DNA of 9,371 nt from an uncultured Chlorobiota bacterium. GTDB taxonomy: Bacteria; Bacteroidota; Kapaibacteriia; OLB7. Under the pieces are notes generated by a model. That model searched no databases and was not told where the DNA came from. It saw only the letters and a program-made list of their open reading frames with translations. The translations under genes and the position numbers were made by a program. The stretch is from the NCBI GenBank assembly GCA_946481475.1, contig CAMLOB010000116.1:1-9371 (forward strand). The letters run 5' to 3'. Of this stretch, positions 1 to 7,155 are shown one piece after another; position 1 is the first letter of the stretch, and each line of letters begins with the position of its first letter.

Positions 1-46
1 GATTCGGAAGAATTCAAAGAGGCAGGATTCTCCCCCCTTTACACAT

Positions 47-78
47 TCAACTATCCAACCATCCCACCATTGAACTAT
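47..78. repeat. Degenerate 8-bp tandem repeat, four units
   Basis: Four consecutive octamers fit the pattern NNNACYAT, for example TCAACTAT and CCAACCAT. They lie just downstream of the rnhA stop codon. The array is short and imperfect. The remaining bases from 1 to 85 hold a C-run near 32-37 but no gene or recognisable signal. The periodicity is seen directly; any function is unknown. Confidence 0.55.
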
Positions 79-85
79 CCACCCC

Positions 86-574
86 CTACGCCGACCGCAT
101 CAGGTTCCTCTCGAACCCTTCATCCACCTTCAGGTCAAGCCCCATCGAGGCCTCCACCGCCAACTGATCGCACCGTTCGTTCTCCCGCACGTTCGTATGT
201 CCCCGCACCCACTTGAATGTGACTTCATGCCGCTCAAGCAACGGAAGCAGACGTTTCCATAGATCGGTATTCTCCACCGGCTTCTTGTTGCTTTTGCGCC
301 AGCCGCGCTTGATCCATCCTTCAAGCCATCCCTCGTTGATCGCGTTGACGACGTACTGCGAATCGCTGTAGAGCGTTACCCGGCAGGGTCGCTTCAGGTT
401 CTCCAGTGCGGTAATCGCCGCAAGCAGTTCCATACGGTTGTTGGTCGTTGCCCGGTAACCATCGGAGAGTTCCATGCGGCGCTCCCCGGAAAGCATGACG
501 ACACCGTAGCCACCCGGTCCGGGATTCCCGGAACAGGCGCCGTCGGTATAGATGGTAACGTGAGGTTTGTTCAT
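86..574 (-). CDS. rnhA: Ribonuclease HI
   Basis: Cytoplasmic endonuclease that cuts the RNA strand of RNA:DNA hybrids (R-loops, Okazaki primers). The 162-residue protein has the usual full length of the family. The four catalytic carboxylates are visible: D11 in YTDGACSGNPGPGG, E49 in NRMELLAA, D71 in YSDSQYV and D136 in NERCDQLA. The flexible-loop histidine is H126 in RGHTNVREN. The basic stretch WIKRGWRKSNKKP (87-99) corresponds to the handle/substrate-binding region of the E. coli type. The start gives the canonical short N-terminus before the first strand, but no good Shine-Dalgarno site precedes it. It lies 90 bases downstream of queA on the same strand, so co-transcription is likely. 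A palindrome sits in the gap. The TAG stop is followed by G-rich sequence and an octamer repeat. Confidence 0.97.
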   Translation of the reverse strand: MNKPHVTIYTDGACSGNPGPGGYGVVMLSGERRMELSDGYRATTNNRMELLAAITALENLKRPCRVTLYSDSQYVVNAINEGWLEGWIKRGWRKSNKKPVENTDLWKRLLPLLERHEVTFKWVRGHTNVRENERCDQLAVEASMGLDLKVDEGFERNLMRSA

Positions 575-602
575 GATGTATGGCTGCGGCGTGCTGCGGT
601 CG

Positions 603-612
603 GGACATGTCC
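603..612. other. 10-bp palindrome in the queA-rnhA gap
   Basis: GGACATGTCC is a perfect palindrome. It shares the words GGACATG and CATGTCC with the larger palindrome at 639-670 but lacks that element's GTGCAC centre. It is flanked by a TGCTG/CAGCA pair (592-596 and 621-625) that could close a larger hairpin in the queA-rnhA transcript. It could be a decayed relative of the larger repeat, or chance. Confidence 0.35.
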
Positions 613-638
613 GGCCGGGACAGCAGGGGTGGTTAATT

Positions 639-670
639 CTGCAGGGACATGGTGCACCATGTCCCTACAG
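639..670 (-). repeat. Long palindromic repeat overlapping the queA stop codon
   Basis: A 32-base inverted repeat with 16-base arms centred between 654 and 655. The arms contain GGGACATGGTG and its exact complement, extended outward to CTG/CAG. The only mismatch in DNA (642 against 667) becomes a U-G wobble in the queA-sense RNA, so that transcript can pair along essentially the whole arm. The queA stop codon TAG (665-667) is part of the left end, GTAGGG. No T-run follows on either side, so it is not a canonical intrinsic terminator. It resembles REP-like palindromic intergenic repeats and has a counterpart at 6409-6437. Confidence 0.8.
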
Positions 671-1702
671 GATCAACATCGCATCGCCGTAACTGAAGAA
701 CCGGTAATCGTTCTTCAACGCATGTTTGTAGGCCTTCAGAATCATCTCCCGGTCGGCAAAGGCACTGACCATCATCAGAACGGTGCTCTCCGGACGCTGG
801 AAATTGCTGATGAACCGGTCGACAATGCGGAAATCGTAGGGAGGATAGATGAACTTGTCGGTCCATCCTTTGTTCGGCTTCACCGTCCCGGCGGTCAGCA
901 CCGAGCTTTCCAGCGCCCGCACCACCGAGGCTCCGGCGGCAAAGACCTTCTTCTTCCCCTTGATCGTCTTGTTGATCGTCTCGGCCGCCTGCGCACTGAT
1001 CTCGAAATACTCCGAGTGCATCTTGTGCTTGGTCAGATCCTCCACCTCCACCGGATCGAACGTCGAGCGATTGATGTGGAGCATCACTTTCGCAATCCGG
1101 ACCCCCTTCCGTTCCAGACGGGCAATCAGCTTCTTCGTGAAGTGAAGCCCGGCGGTCGGAGCGGCAACCGAACCGTTGTCCTTGGCGAAAATCGTCTGAT
1201 AGTAATCGCGGTCGTCATCGGTTGTCTCGCGGGAGATGTAGGGAGGAAGGGGCATAAGGCCGATCCGTTCGATCGTCTTGTAGATATTCCCGGTATGGTT
1301 GAACCGGACCGTCCGCCCGCGCGAGGTGGTGTTGTCGATCACCTCGCAGTAGAGATTGCCGTCGTCGAAGTAGATCTTGTTCCCGATCCTGACCTTCCGG
1401 GCCGGATCGACGATCACATCCCACAGAGCATCCTTCCGTGACAACTCCCGCAGGAGCATCACCTCGATCGTGGCGTTGGTTTTCTCTTTCTTGCCGATAA
1501 GCCGGGCCGGAAAGACCCGGGATTCGTTGACCACCAGACAGTCCCCTTTTTCAAAGTAGGAGAGGATGTCGGTAAAGATTTTGTCTTCAATTTCACCGGT
1601 TTTCCGGTCAAGCACCAGAAGCTTGGCCTTGTCGCGCGGCTCTACGGGATATTGGGCAATGGCTGATTTCGGAACGGAATACTTGAAATCGGAAAGTTTC
1701 AT
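665..1702 (-). CDS. queA: S-adenosylmethionine:tRNA ribosyltransferase-isomerase (QueA)
   Basis: Transfers and isomerises the ribosyl part of S-adenosylmethionine onto 7-aminomethyl-7-deazaguanine at the wobble base of tRNAs with GUN anticodons. The product is epoxyqueuosine, the precursor of queuosine. At 345 residues it is full length. Family signatures are the N-terminal DYxLP-like segment (SDFKYSVPKSAIAQYP, 4-19), NESRVFPARL (59-68), the near-invariant GSVAAPTAGLHFT (177-189), FQRPESTVLMMVSAFA near 300-320, and the terminal YGDAMLIL (338-345). The protein ends right at that last motif, where the stop codon is supplied by a palindromic repeat. A GAGG lies about nine bases before the ATG, giving a modest ribosome site. 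It is divergent from the 2036 gene and precedes rnhA, probably in one transcript. No other queuosine genes are in the window. Confidence 0.97.
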   Translation of the reverse strand: MKLSDFKYSVPKSAIAQYPVEPRDKAKLLVLDRKTGEIEDKIFTDILSYFEKGDCLVVNESRVFPARLIGKKEKTNATIEVMLLRELSRKDALWDVIVDPARKVRIGNKIYFDDGNLYCEVIDNTTSRGRTVRFNHTGNIYKTIERIGLMPLPPYISRETTDDDRDYYQTIFAKDNGSVAAPTAGLHFTKKLIARLERKGVRIAKVMLHINRSTFDPVEVEDLTKHKMHSEYFEISAQAAETINKTIKGKKKVFAAGASVVRALESSVLTAGTVKPNKGWTDKFIYPPYDFRIVDRFISNFQRPESTVLMMVSAFADREMILKAYKHALKNDYRFFSYGDAMLIL

Positions 1703-2035
1703 TCGTGAAGCCTCGTCGGAAAACCGGCAGAATCGTGTGTTTGTTGCGTCCTGATGAAATCGAGCGGTATGCCGTCAGTGAAAGGAGAAATCTTCACCCT
1801 CGATCCATCGCAGCCGACAAATTTAGTTGCTTGTAAAGGCGAAATCAATCGGTAAGGGGAGAGGTCGGGTAACAGTGCGTAAGGTAAAGAGAGGAATTTC
1901 CCGGTTTTAGGGAGAGAAACGGGATGTCTCATCCTTTTGACGCAATTCGTTAAATTCCGGCCGCACTTGTTCACCATCAATTCCAGCCGGGATCCGGGAG
2001 GACTCCGGCGTTGATCTACATACTTCGGGAACGCT
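1703..2035. other. Divergent intergenic region between queA and the transferase-mutase fusion
   Basis: These 333 bases hold no credible gene; open frames crossing it lack family features and overlap real genes. The queA side carries a promoter candidate (1820-1848) and a roughly 110-base leader. In that leader, ATCGAG and CTCGAT could close a stem around a small GTGAA/TTCAC hairpin near 1778-1797. For the plus-strand gene, a TTGACG at 1937-1942 is visible, but no -10 box stands at proper spacing, so I do not call that promoter. The bases just before the 2036 start contain only a weak ribosome site (CGGGAA). Confidence 0.6.
1820..1848 (-). promoter_or_regulatory. Candidate sigma-70-type promoter for queA
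   Basis: Read on the minus strand, TTGATT (1848-1843) is followed after exactly 17 bases by TAAATT (1825-1820). This predicts transcription from about 1812. The same place also fits the Bacteroidota-type pattern, since TAAATTTG (1825-1818) matches TAnnTTTG with a TTG 20 bases upstream. The position upstream of queA is right. This is a motif match only. Confidence 0.5.
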
Positions 2036-4546
2036 ATGAAAGGGGTAATTATGGCCGGCGGATTCGGTACCCGTCTCCGCCCGTTGACGTGCAATCTTCC
2101 AAAACCGATGGCGCCGATGGCCAACAGGCCGATGATGCACCACATCGTCAATCTGCTGAAGGGACTGGAAGTTCGCGAAATCATGTCGCTGCTCTACTAT
2201 CAGCCGGAATCGATCAGCAGCTACTTCGGCAATGGGAGCGCGTTCGGCATCGAGATGTTCTACACGCAGTCCGAAGCCGACTACGGCACGGCCGGCTCGG
2301 TCCGCAACGCCGCCACCTTTCTGGACGAGCGCTTCATCGTCATCTCCGGTGATGTTCTGACCGACATCGATCTGCAGAAGGCGATCGAGTTCCACGAAGA
2401 GAAGAAGGCAAAGGCTACGCTGGTTCTGACCCGCGTCCCCGATCCCCTGGCCTTCGGCGTGGTGATGACAAACGAGGAGGGGAAAATCACCCGCTTCCTT
2501 GAGAAGCCGCAGTGGGGGGAAGTCTTCAGCGATACGATCAACACCGGCATCTACATCCTTGAACCCGACGTTCTCGAACTGATCCCCTTCCAGCAGGACT
2601 TCGACTTCTCGAAGGATCTCTTTCCGATGATGCTGGAACAGGATATGGGCATCTACGGCTATGTGGGAGAAGGGTACTGGCGGGATGTCGGCAATCTCGA
2701 CGAGTATCAGCAGGCTCACCTGGACATCCTGAAAGGGAAGGTCAAGGTGGAAATTCCGGGGACCAGAGAGAGAAACGCCTGGATCGGGAAGAATGCGGAG
2801 ATCGGCGAGAACGTCCTCTTCGAAGGAGAGGCTGTGATCGGAGACGATGTGGTGATTGAACCGGGGGTGACAATCGCCAACAGCGTGATCGGCGACAAGG
2901 TCCGCATCGGAGCAGGTGCGCAGATTCGGGATTCCATCCTCTGGCGCGGCAGCGGCGTCGGAAGGGGGAGCCAGTTGACCGGCGACGTCCTCTGCGAGGA
3001 AGTCCTGATCGGTGATGATGTGGTGGTGGCCGAGAAGGTCTATATCGCCGACCGTTGCGTCATCGGAAACGAAGCCCGCCTGCTTGCCAACATCAAGCTC
3101 TGGCCCGACAAGGAAGTGGAATCCCGCTCGACGGTCTCCTCCAGTCTGGTCTGGGCCGACCGCTGGACGCGCGAACTCTTCACCAACGCCCGGATCACCG
3201 GATTGTCCAACATCGAGATGACGCCGGAGTTCGGCGCAAAGATCGGCTCGGCCCTCGGCGCCTTTGCCGGCAAAGGGCGCTCGGTGGCGATCAGTCGGGA
3301 CGCCGACAACGTCTCCCGCATGGTCCACCGGGCGATGACCACCGGGCTGATGTCGGCCGGTGTGATCGTCAACGACCTGCAGCAGACGCCGATCCCTCTC
3401 ACCCGATCCGAACTCCGCAACGGCAAACAGGCGGCCGGTGTCCATGTCCGGAAGTCGCCGCACGACCGGCGCAAGACCGACATTATCTTCTTCAGCGCAG
3501 ACGGACGGGACATGCCGCCGGGAAGGACGAAATCGATCGAGCGTCTCTTCTTCGGCGAGGAATACCAGCGGGCCTCCTACAACGAGGTCGGCAGCATCTT
3601 CTTTCCCGAGCGGACAAACGAAGCCTACATCACCAGCTTCCTGCAGGTTCTTGATGAAGAGGCGATCCGAACGGCACGGATAAAGGTGGCGCTCGACTTC
3701 TCCTACGGCGTCGCCTCGACTATCCTCCCGAATATCCTGGGAGCTCTCGGTCCGGAAGTCGTGGCACTGAACGGCTATCAGGACCCGACTCGTATGGCGC
3801 GCGAGCAGCAGGAGATCGAGGCGGCACAGAAGAAGCTGGGAGAGGTGGTGACCTCACTCGGCTACGATATGGGATTCATCATCGATCCGGGAGCCGAGAA
3901 AGTCTACGCCGTCTGCGAGACCGGTGCCTCCATCCACAACTACCGGTTGCTGACGATCCTGACGAAGCTCTATCTGGAGACGCATCCCGATGTGAAGAAG
4001 ATTGCCGTCCCGGTGGTCGCATCCACCGAGGTGGAACTGATCGCCGCCTCTTACAACGTCGAAGTCGTCTACACGAAGAACACCCACCTGGCGATGATGG
4101 AGGCGACGAGCGATCCCGATATCGGCTTTGTCGGGGGAACCCGGGGAGGCTTCATCTTTCCCGAGTTCCTCTTTGCCATCGACGGGATGTACGCCGTGGC
4201 GAAGATCATGGAGATGACCGCAAAGTCCGGCTTGAGTCTCGGACAGCTCGACCGCGACCTCCCCAGACGTGCAGTGATCGAGCGGACGATCGACTGTCCG
4301 TGGGAACTGAAGGGACGGGCGATGCGCCGGGCGATGGAGCACAGCGAGGGGATGCGCCGGGAGTTGATCGACGGAGTGAAGATCTGGCTGGAAGACCACG
4401 ACTGGGTGCTGCTGATTCCGGACAAGGAGCGACCGAACTTTCATGTCGTGGTCGAAACCGCCGAGGCCGAGAAGTCGGCACAGCTTGCGCTGGAGTACGA
4501 GAAACTTGTCAGGGGATGGAAAGAGGAGGCCGTAGAGACCTTCTGA
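2036..4546 (+). CDS. Mannose-1-phosphate guanylyltransferase-like / hexapeptide / phosphomutase-like fusion protein
   Basis: An 836-residue cytoplasmic fusion, probably making an activated sugar (GDP-mannose or another NDP-hexose) for surface polysaccharides. The nucleotidyltransferase domain (about 1-235) looks intact: GGFGTRLRP (8-16), PKP with K23, GD with D106, EKP (156-158), NTG (169-171) and YWRDVGN with D217. A left-handed beta-helix of hexapeptide repeats follows (about 250-370). The alpha-D-phosphohexomutase fold covers about 380-830, but its four active-site loops are degenerate. RKSPHD replaces TASHNP (S474 keeps the serine place), DPGAEK (from D617) replaces DGDxDR, GGTRGGF (700-706) replaces GExSGH, and KERPNF (797-802) replaces RPSGTEP. 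Mutase activity is therefore doubtful; a regulatory or altered-substrate role is inferred. The N-terminus MKGVIMAGGFGTR fixes the start. The exact sugar and nucleotide cannot be read from sequence. Confidence 0.9.
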   Translation: MKGVIMAGGFGTRLRPLTCNLPKPMAPMANRPMMHHIVNLLKGLEVREIMSLLYYQPESISSYFGNGSAFGIEMFYTQSEADYGTAGSVRNAATFLDERFIVISGDVLTDIDLQKAIEFHEEKKAKATLVLTRVPDPLAFGVVMTNEEGKITRFLEKPQWGEVFSDTINTGIYILEPDVLELIPFQQDFDFSKDLFPMMLEQDMGIYGYVGEGYWRDVGNLDEYQQAHLDILKGKVKVEIPGTRERNAWIGKNAEIGENVLFEGEAVIGDDVVIEPGVTIANSVIGDKVRIGAGAQIRDSILWRGSGVGRGSQLTGDVLCEEVLIGDDVVVAEKVYIADRCVIGNEARLLANIKLWPDKEVESRSTVSSSLVWADRWTRELFTNARITGLSNIEMTPEFGAKIGSALGAFAGKGRSVAISRDADNVSRMVHRAMTTGLMSAGVIVNDLQQTPIPLTRSELRNGKQAAGVHVRKSPHDRRKTDIIFFSADGRDMPPGRTKSIERLFFGEEYQRASYNEVGSIFFPERTNEAYITSFLQVLDEEAIRTARIKVALDFSYGVASTILPNILGALGPEVVALNGYQDPTRMAREQQEIEAAQKKLGEVVTSLGYDMGFIIDPGAEKVYAVCETGASIHNYRLLTILTKLYLETHPDVKKIAVPVVASTEVELIAASYNVEVVYTKNTHLAMMEATSDPDIGFVGGTRGGFIFPEFLFAIDGMYAVAKIMEMTAKSGLSLGQLDRDLPRRAVIERTIDCPWELKGRAMRRAMEHSEGMRRELIDGVKIWLEDHDWVLLIPDKERPNFHVVVETAEAEKSAQLALEYEKLVRGWKEEAVETF

Positions 4547-4581
4547 GCAGTCGGACAGGCCACCCGCAGCATATCCGACAT

Positions 4582-4640
4582 CTGTTATCTGTTGCACCGG
4601 ATAACGGAACGTTTCCCCGCAACCGGCGGTTGAAGGGGAA
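4582..4640 (+). other. Two successive hairpins between the fusion gene and the ABC1 kinase gene
   Basis: Hairpin one pairs GTTATC (4584-4589) with GATAAC (4600-4605) around a 10-base loop, extendable by two pairs. Hairpin two is compound: TTCCCC (4613-4618) pairs with GGGGAA (4635-4640), enclosing the palindrome CAACCGGCGGTTG (4620-4632). No T-run follows, so these are not standard intrinsic terminators. They may end or process the upstream transcript, or form the leader of the kinase mRNA. The 172-base gap (4547-4718) holds no other signal and no clear promoter. Confidence 0.45.
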
Positions 4641-4718
4641 TCGGGAAGATGTCGGAAAGAAGAGACGGATCGCATCGGTTCGCAGGCGTCTTCCCCACTA
4701 TCCGGAGACAACAGCGCT

Positions 4719-6413
4719 ATGGGACTGGCCGAATCCGTCAGGCATCTGAAGCAATACAAGGATATTCTCAAGCTTCTGTGGAAGTACGGCGACAGCGATC
4801 TGGTGAAGGGAATCGGAACCGACGACGTGCTTGACGAAGAGATCGCCCTGGAGGCCGACACGCTTGCCCGGGCCGAGGAACTTCCCGATGATCTGGAGAA
4901 GCTGGGTCCGACCTGGATCAAGTTCGGCCAGTTTCTTTCCACCCGTTCCGACCTGCTGCCGGCCCCCTACATCAACGCATTGCAACGCCTTCAGGATGAC
5001 GTTGAGACGGTCCCCTTCGAGGAGATAGAGAAGATTATCTCCGAGGAACTGGGAGTCCGCATCTCGCGGGCATTCGTCGAGTTCGACAGGGAACCGCTGG
5101 CGGCTGCATCGCTGGCCCAGACCTATCGCGGAGTGATGCGAAACGGTCGTGTGGTGGCGGTGAAAGTGCAACGCCCGGAGATTCGCAGGCAGATCGCCGA
5201 TGATCTGGACGCATTTCAGAGCATCGCCGAGTGGCTGGAAGAGCGGACCGAAATCGGGAAACGGTTCATGCTCAAGACAACGGTTGAGGAGTTCCGCACC
5301 ACAATGCTCCGCGAGCTGGACTTCCGGCGTGAAGCGCAGAACCTGAAGATGCTGGAAGAGAATCTGAAGGAGTTCGAGGAGATTCTGGTCCCCCGTCCCG
5401 TTGAGGACTTCACCACCTCCCGCGTCCTGACGATGGAATTCATCGAGGGGAGGAAAATCACCTCGATCAGTCCGTTGCGCAAACTGGAACTGGATACGGG
5501 AGAACTGGCCGACACGCTTCTGAAAGCCTATTTGAAGCAGATCGTCGTCGACGGATTCTATCACGCCGATCCCCATCCGGGAAATGTCTTTCTGACCTCG
5601 ATGAACCGGATCGCCCTGCTCGATCTCGGAATGGTCGCGTGGATCCCGAAGGAGATGCGTCCGAAACTTCTGCGACTGCTGATCGCTCTCAGCGAAGGGG
5701 ACGGAGGGAAAGCGGTGCACGCACTTGTGGCACTCGGCACGCCCCTTGCAAACTTCGATGAAGAGGGATTGACCTCGGATGTGACCGCATTTGTCGCTCG
5801 GCATCAGACCAGCACGCTGGAAGAGCTGGAGATCGGACGACTTGTCCTTGGACTGACCGCCATGGCGGCGGAGAAGGGACTTCGGCTTCCGAAGGAGTTT
5901 GTGATGATCGGCAAGACGCTGATGAATCTCGATCAGGTTGGCCTGGCTCTCTCGAAGGACTTCAACCCGAACGAAGCCATCCGTCGCCATCTGGCCGACC
6001 TGATGCGGCGGGAGCAGATGGAGGGAACGTCCCTTACTTCCCTCTACGATTCCTTTGTCGAGACGAAGGATTTCATGGCCCGGTTGCCGGAGCGGGGAAA
6101 CAGGATTCTGGAGAACCTCGCGAACAACAAATTATCGATCAACGCAAAAGTCATCGACGAACGGTACTTCATGGTCGGCTTGCAGAAGATCGCCAATCGC
6201 CTGACCGTCGGCCTGGTCCTGGCGGCAATCATCATCGGCGCGGCATTGATGATGCAGGTGGAGACCTCGTTCCGCATCTACGGCTACCCCGGCATCGCCA
6301 TCGTTTTCTTTCTTCTGGCAGCCGTCATCGGTCTGATTCTGATCGGCCGGATTTTCTTTTCCGATGAGGAATCCAGAAAGAAAGAGCAGGACAGGTACAC
6401 GACATCATCGTAG
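4719..6413 (+). CDS. ABC1/UbiB-family atypical protein kinase
   Basis: Member of the ABC1/AarF/UbiB kinase-like family, whose members support ubiquinone or other isoprenoid-lipid metabolism, often as ATPases. The 564-residue protein is full length. Visible motifs are the KxGQ segment IKFGQFLSTRSDLLP (K68, G70, Q71), the alanine-rich loop AAASLAQ (128-134) in place of a glycine-rich loop, the ATP-binding lysine K149 in VKVQRP, ExD in ELDF (E199, D201), the catalytic HADPHPGN (282-289) and the metal-binding DLG (302-304). Two hydrophobic helices at about 495-512 and 526-547 anchor the C-terminus in the membrane, as in UbiB. A GGAG lies 11 bases before the ATG, a loose ribosome site. No quinone-biosynthesis gene is nearby, so a ubiB name would be a guess. 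The TAG stop lies inside a palindromic repeat. It is convergent with the SCO gene, 40 bases away. Confidence 0.93.
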   Translation: MGLAESVRHLKQYKDILKLLWKYGDSDLVKGIGTDDVLDEEIALEADTLARAEELPDDLEKLGPTWIKFGQFLSTRSDLLPAPYINALQRLQDDVETVPFEEIEKIISEELGVRISRAFVEFDREPLAAASLAQTYRGVMRNGRVVAVKVQRPEIRRQIADDLDAFQSIAEWLEERTEIGKRFMLKTTVEEFRTTMLRELDFRREAQNLKMLEENLKEFEEILVPRPVEDFTTSRVLTMEFIEGRKITSISPLRKLELDTGELADTLLKAYLKQIVVDGFYHADPHPGNVFLTSMNRIALLDLGMVAWIPKEMRPKLLRLLIALSEGDGGKAVHALVALGTPLANFDEEGLTSDVTAFVARHQTSTLEELEIGRLVLGLTAMAAEKGLRLPKEFVMIGKTLMNLDQVGLALSKDFNPNEAIRRHLADLMRREQMEGTSLTSLYDSFVETKDFMARLPERGNRILENLANNKLSINAKVIDERYFMVGLQKIANRLTVGLVLAAIIIGAALMMQVETSFRIYGYPGIAIVFFLLAAVIGLILIGRIFFSDEESRKKEQDRYTTSS

Positions 6414-6437
6414 GGGCGAAAAAATTTTCGCCCTGCG
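6409..6437 (+). repeat. Palindromic repeat overlapping the ABC1 kinase stop codon
   Basis: GGGCGAAAA (6414-6422) pairs perfectly with TTTTCGCCC (6425-6433). Outer bases extend the stem as CGTA/TGCG with one bulged G and one wobble. Read with the gene, the ends are GTAGGG and CCCTGC, identical to the ends of the repeat at 639-670 read with queA, although the core differs. The kinase stop codon TAG (6411-6413) is part of it. It fills most of the 40-base convergent gap to the SCO gene. No T-run follows in either direction, so termination is possible but unproven. Confidence 0.75.
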
Positions 6438-6453
6438 AATTCCCCCGACTATT

Positions 6454-7089
6454 TCACCCCCGCTCTTCCTCCAACGCCCGGATATCCTCCACAAGTCTGA
6501 CCACATCCGTCCCCAGCGTCCCGTTGTAAACGCCGCGTATGCGCCGATCACCATCAATCAGGTAGAACAGTTCGGTGTGCAGAAAAGCATCTGCACTGGT
6601 GTCGACGTCGGCAAAGTAGGAGGTGCGCGCTAGGTCGTAGATGCTGTTCCGATCGCCGGTCAGCAGATGCCATGTTCCGTCGACAGCCCCTTGCGCCTCG
6701 GCATACTTCTTCAGAACCGGCACCGAATCGACCTCCGGCGTGACGCTGTAGGAGAGGAGCAGAATGTCGTCCAGATCTTTCAGGCTGTCCTGTACACGCG
6801 CCATATTCTTCGAGAGGGTCGGGCAGATACCGGGACAACTCGTGAAGAAAAAATCGACGACGGTAATCCTGTTCTCCATCTCCTGCTCGGTCACATGCTC
6901 GCCATTCTGATTCGTCAGGCTGAACGAACCCGTCGTATGGGGAACCAGCAGGTCGACCGAGTCGGACGAGATCCAGAGAGGGGTCAGATCGGCACCGTTG
7001 AAATAGGGAACGGATGAACGCTCCGTCCGACCGCCACAGGCACCGAGCATTCCCAGAACGATCACAAGGCTATATCTGATTGCCGACAT
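6454..7089 (-). CDS. SCO1/SenC-family copper-chaperone lipoprotein
   Basis: Thioredoxin-fold envelope protein of the SCO family, which delivers copper to, or reduces thiols of, the CuA site of cytochrome c oxidase and sometimes serves copper or redox homeostasis. From the start chosen here it has 211 residues. MSAIRYSLVIVLGMLGAC is a lipoprotein signal with lipobox LGAC and C18 as the lipidated residue. The copper-binding motif is C85-PGI-C89-P inside VDFFFTSCPGICPT, and the third ligand is H171 in FLHTELFYLID. All three ligands are present. An in-frame ATG 15 bases upstream is rejected because it overlaps a perfect GGAGG that serves the ATG used here. It is the last gene of the four-gene minus-strand cluster. 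No oxidase subunit is in the window, so its client is unknown. Confidence 0.93.
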   Translation of the reverse strand: MSAIRYSLVIVLGMLGACGGRTERSSVPYFNGADLTPLWISSDSVDLLVPHTTGSFSLTNQNGEHVTEQEMENRITVVDFFFTSCPGICPTLSKNMARVQDSLKDLDDILLLSYSVTPEVDSVPVLKKYAEAQGAVDGTWHLLTGDRNSIYDLARTSYFADVDTSADAFLHTELFYLIDGDRRIRGVYNGTLGTDVVRLVEDIRALEEERG

Positions 7090-7097
7090 GATGCTTA

Positions 7098-7102
7098 CCT
7101 CC
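7098..7102 (-). promoter_or_regulatory. Ribosome-binding site that decides the SCO start
   Basis: GGAGG on the minus strand lies eight bases upstream of the ATG at 7089. The alternative upstream ATG at 7104 shares its G with this site, so initiation there would bury the Shine-Dalgarno sequence in coding sequence, and it has no comparable site of its own. Confidence 0.75.
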
Positions 7103-7155
7103 ATCCGGTTTGTTGCGACATTTCGGTCCGTTGCCCATTGCTGCCGGACGACACT

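Noticed and set aside
560..1441. Long plus-strand reading frame of 293 codons
   Set aside because: It lies antisense to queA and crosses the palindromic repeat. Its translation has no family features, and queA on the other strand is beyond doubt.
1703..1812. preQ1 riboswitch in the queA leader
   Set aside because: No preQ1 aptamer pattern (short stem with an A-rich pseudoknot tail near the start codon) is visible. The only reason to suspect it was the queuosine pathway.
1907..3463. Minus-strand reading frame of 518 codons opposite the fusion gene
   Set aside because: Its Asp/His/Gly/Arg-rich composition is typical of a GC-rich antisense shadow. The plus-strand frame has clear conserved domains.
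4698..5990. Minus-strand reading frame of 430 codons opposite the ABC1 kinase gene
   Set aside because: Antisense shadow with no recognisable motif. The kinase motifs on the plus strand are complete.
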